A stretch of 64,000 bases of DNA from contig PEWE01000002.1 of NCBI GenBank assembly GCA_002779605.1, forward strand, positions 186,001-250,000, written 5' to 3'. A program made the translations under genes and the position numbers. Under the pieces are notes generated by a model. The model was given only the letters and a program-made list of their open reading frames with translations, was not told the origin of the DNA and did not search any database. Shown piece by piece: positions 62,703 through 64,000 of the stretch. The DNA is from Zetaproteobacteria bacterium CG06_land_8_20_14_3_00_59_53 (GTDB lineage Bacteria; Pseudomonadota; Zetaproteobacteria; Mariprofundales; Mariprofundaceae). Position 1 is the stretch's first letter. Every line of letters starts with the position of its first letter.

Positions 62703-62778
62703 TGGCGTCCCCAAGGGGATTCGAACCCCTGTTGCCGCCGTGAAAGGGCAGTGTCCTAGGCCTCTAGACGATGGGGAC
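62703..62778 (-). tRNA. tRNA-Glu (anticodon TTC), CCA encoded
   Basis: 76-nt tRNA on the - strand. Acceptor stem GTCCCC/GGGGAC, anticodon TTC (62742-62744) in loop CTTTCAC, T arm AGGGGTTCGAATCCCCT and discriminator G followed by CCA in the DNA. The GTCCCC.TCGTCTAGAGG D-arm start is typical of bacterial tRNA-Glu. It has its own promoter and terminator, hence is a single-gene unit. Confidence 0.97.
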
Positions 62779-62797
62779 GTGAGGCAAGGCGGCGCAT

Positions 62798-62825
62798 CTT
62801 ATAGAAGCCGGAAGAAGGATTCAAA
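62798..62825 (-). promoter_or_regulatory. sigma-70-type promoter of tRNA-Glu
   Basis: On the - strand TTTGAA (62825-62820), 16 bases, then TATAAG (62803-62798), 19 bases before the mature tRNA 5' end. Both hexamers are good matches, and nothing else could drive the tRNA. Confidence 0.6.
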
Positions 62826-62876
62826 CATAAATTTTCGAAGCCTGTTTCCAGCATGATATTGCCACCCGATTCGCAC

Positions 62877-63596
62877 TTAAGCCTGGTAAGCGATCTCGAT
62901 ACCCAGACGTGTAGCCACCTCGTGATACACCTCGGAAAGCCCCCCCAGATCGCGGCGGAACACATCCTTATCGAGCTTGCGATTGGTTTCTGCATCCCAC
63001 AGACGACAGCCATCCGGGGTAATCTCATCGCCCAGCAGAATCTGGCCGCCGTGCTTGCCGAATTCGAGTTTGTAGTCCACCAGCTTGATACCGATAGCGG
63101 CGAACATCGCGGTGAGTTCGGTATTCACCTTCAGCGCGGCTTCCCGCATAAAGGCAATATCCTCGCGCGTGGCCCAGCCGAACAACTCGGCATGCTCGGT
63201 ATTGATCAGCGGATCGTGCAATGCATCGGATTTATAGAACAGTTCGGTAAGCGGACGATCCAGCACCAGCCCCTCTTCCAGACCCAACCGCTTGCAGATG
63301 GAGCCTGCGGCGATATTGCGCACCACCACTTCGACAGGAATCATGCTCAGCTGCTTCACGCGCATCTCGATCGAACCGGTGCGGGCCACATAATGCGAGG
63401 CGATGCCAGCCGTGTGCAGCTTCTCGAAAATAAAGGATGAAATGGCGCAGTTCAGCTCGCCCTTGCCGGCGATCACATCATGCTTGATACCATCGAAGGC
63501 CGTAGCATCATCCTTGAAAAGCTGGATGAGTTCGCCCTCGGTTTCGCTGGCATAAAGCTGCTTGCCCTTGCCTTCATACAATAAGATGCCACGCAT
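62877..63596 (-). CDS. purC: phosphoribosylaminoimidazole-succinocarboxamide synthase
   Basis: Joins CAIR and aspartate with ATP in purine synthesis. The 239 residues have LYEGKGKQLYAS, SFIFEKLHTAGI, VVVRNIAAGSICKRLG, KLVDYKLEFGKHGGQILLGDEITPD and the C-terminal LDKDVFRRDLGG. Length and motifs match the short bacterial form. GGAG lies before the ATG. It is a single gene, divergent from rpsF across about 250 bases. Confidence 0.96.
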   Translation of the reverse strand: MRGILLYEGKGKQLYASETEGELIQLFKDDATAFDGIKHDVIAGKGELNCAISSFIFEKLHTAGIASHYVARTGSIEMRVKQLSMIPVEVVVRNIAAGSICKRLGLEEGLVLDRPLTELFYKSDALHDPLINTEHAELFGWATREDIAFMREAALKVNTELTAMFAAIGIKLVDYKLEFGKHGGQILLGDEITPDGCRLWDAETNRKLDKDVFRRDLGGLSEVYHEVATRLGIEIAYQA

Positions 63597-63710
63597 ACAC
63601 CACGCTCCGGATCAGATATAGAAGCGGCAGCCTAGCAGTGCCCGCGACAGGGACAAGCCACAGCGTGTAAGGGAATCAACAATACCGAAGCCGTCAGCCG
63701 AGATGTTGTC

Positions 63711-63739
63711 TTGCAATGCTGACCTTCCCTGCCTATAGT
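63711..63739 (+). promoter_or_regulatory. sigma-70-type promoter of rpsF
   Basis: TTGCAA (63711-63716), 17 bases, TATAGT (63734-63739): four and five of six consensus bases with ideal spacing. Transcription would start near 63746, giving a leader of about 100 bases before rpsF. Confidence 0.6.
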
Positions 63740-63845
63740 GCCGCGCTCGCTGTGCCGGCCATTTCTGTGATGTCCGCAAAGCGGTATACAAATACTCGCT
63801 CCGGACGCGCAAAGATTCCGGGGCTTGAAACCGAGAGAGGCGCCG

Positions 63846-64000
63846 TTGTACTACGAAACCATTTTCATCGTCAATCCTGACGTTTCCCAGGAAAACACCG
63901 ACATCCTGACCGATGCACTCATTCAGCGTATTGAGAAAGCAGGCGGTCGCATCGTCAAACGCGAATACTGGGGCTCCCGCCCACTGGCCTACCAGATTGC
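63846..64000 (+). CDS. rpsF: 30S ribosomal protein S6, start only (3' truncated by window)
   Basis: First 51 codons of S6, from a TTG start: YYETIFIVNPDVSQENTDI, then IEKAGGRIVKREYWGSRPLAYQI, both highly conserved in this RNA-binding protein. The TTG is the only possible start in the right place. GAGAGGCG lies a few bases before it. In proteobacteria rpsF usually leads rpsF-rpsR-rplI, so those genes are expected beyond the right edge. Confidence 0.93.
   Translation, partial: MYYETIFIVNPDVSQENTDILTDALIQRIEKAGGRIVKREYWGSRPLAYQI

Overview
The window is GC-rich DNA from a Gram-negative bacterium. It encodes an outer-membrane phospholipase, a TonB-dependent receptor with ExbB/ExbD/TonB, RegB/RegA redox regulators and NAD-reducing Hox hydrogenase subunits. 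The housekeeping gene order (pabC-mltG-tmk-holB, ribE-ribBA-ribH-nusB-thiL-pgpA, hisZ-purA) is proteobacterial. A chemolithotrophic, possibly zetaproteobacterial source would fit, but that is inference and the sequence alone does not settle it.

Layout. 1-4301: a + strand operon for a soluble NAD-reducing [NiFe] hydrogenase (hoxF, cut by the window edge, then hoxU, hoxY, hoxH and the maturation protease). 4302-10811: a copper-type TonB-dependent receptor on +, facing exbB-exbD-tonB on -, behind regB-regA. Three GCGNC-N5-GNCGC-like palindromes lie 69-106 bp upstream of the receptor, of exbB and of regB, which suggests one redox-controlled metal-uptake regulon. 10845-11680: an EAL-domain remnant cut by a decayed IS3-type transposase. 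11658-18987: oppF, oppD, an M20 amidohydrolase, a peptide-binding lipoprotein, an RNA uracil methyltransferase and a MidA-like methyltransferase, with no permease genes. 19056-26347: trxA, then an operon running pabC, mltG, a small protein, tmk, holB, metG, a DUF2062 protein and a fructosamine-kinase-like protein. 26411-33225: ilvA on +, and a riboflavin/thiamine/phospholipid operon on -. 33241-34405: a 69-bp direct duplication of the trmL start around a 104-bp hairpin-rich insert, then trmL, then an AT-rich DnaA-box cluster. 34406-48222: pgsA, an iron-type alcohol dehydrogenase, prfC, pldA, purA, hisZ, serA, a membrane spermidine-synthase/TPR fusion, serC, a cytochrome c and a MarR regulator.

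48351-62440 is one long - strand chemosensory operon: a membrane receptor, a 1280-residue ion-channel-like protein, CheY, a hybrid CheA, CheW, CheY, CheB, CheR, a PilZ protein and a soluble CZB receptor, closed by a terminator. The channel-like protein is the most unusual item. It has two voltage-sensor-like helix bundles, a pore-like helix-loop-helix, CASTOR/POLLUX-like cytoplasmic motifs and an acidic tail ending in a helical segment, and it overlaps cheY. The window closes with tRNA-Glu, purC and the start of rpsF.
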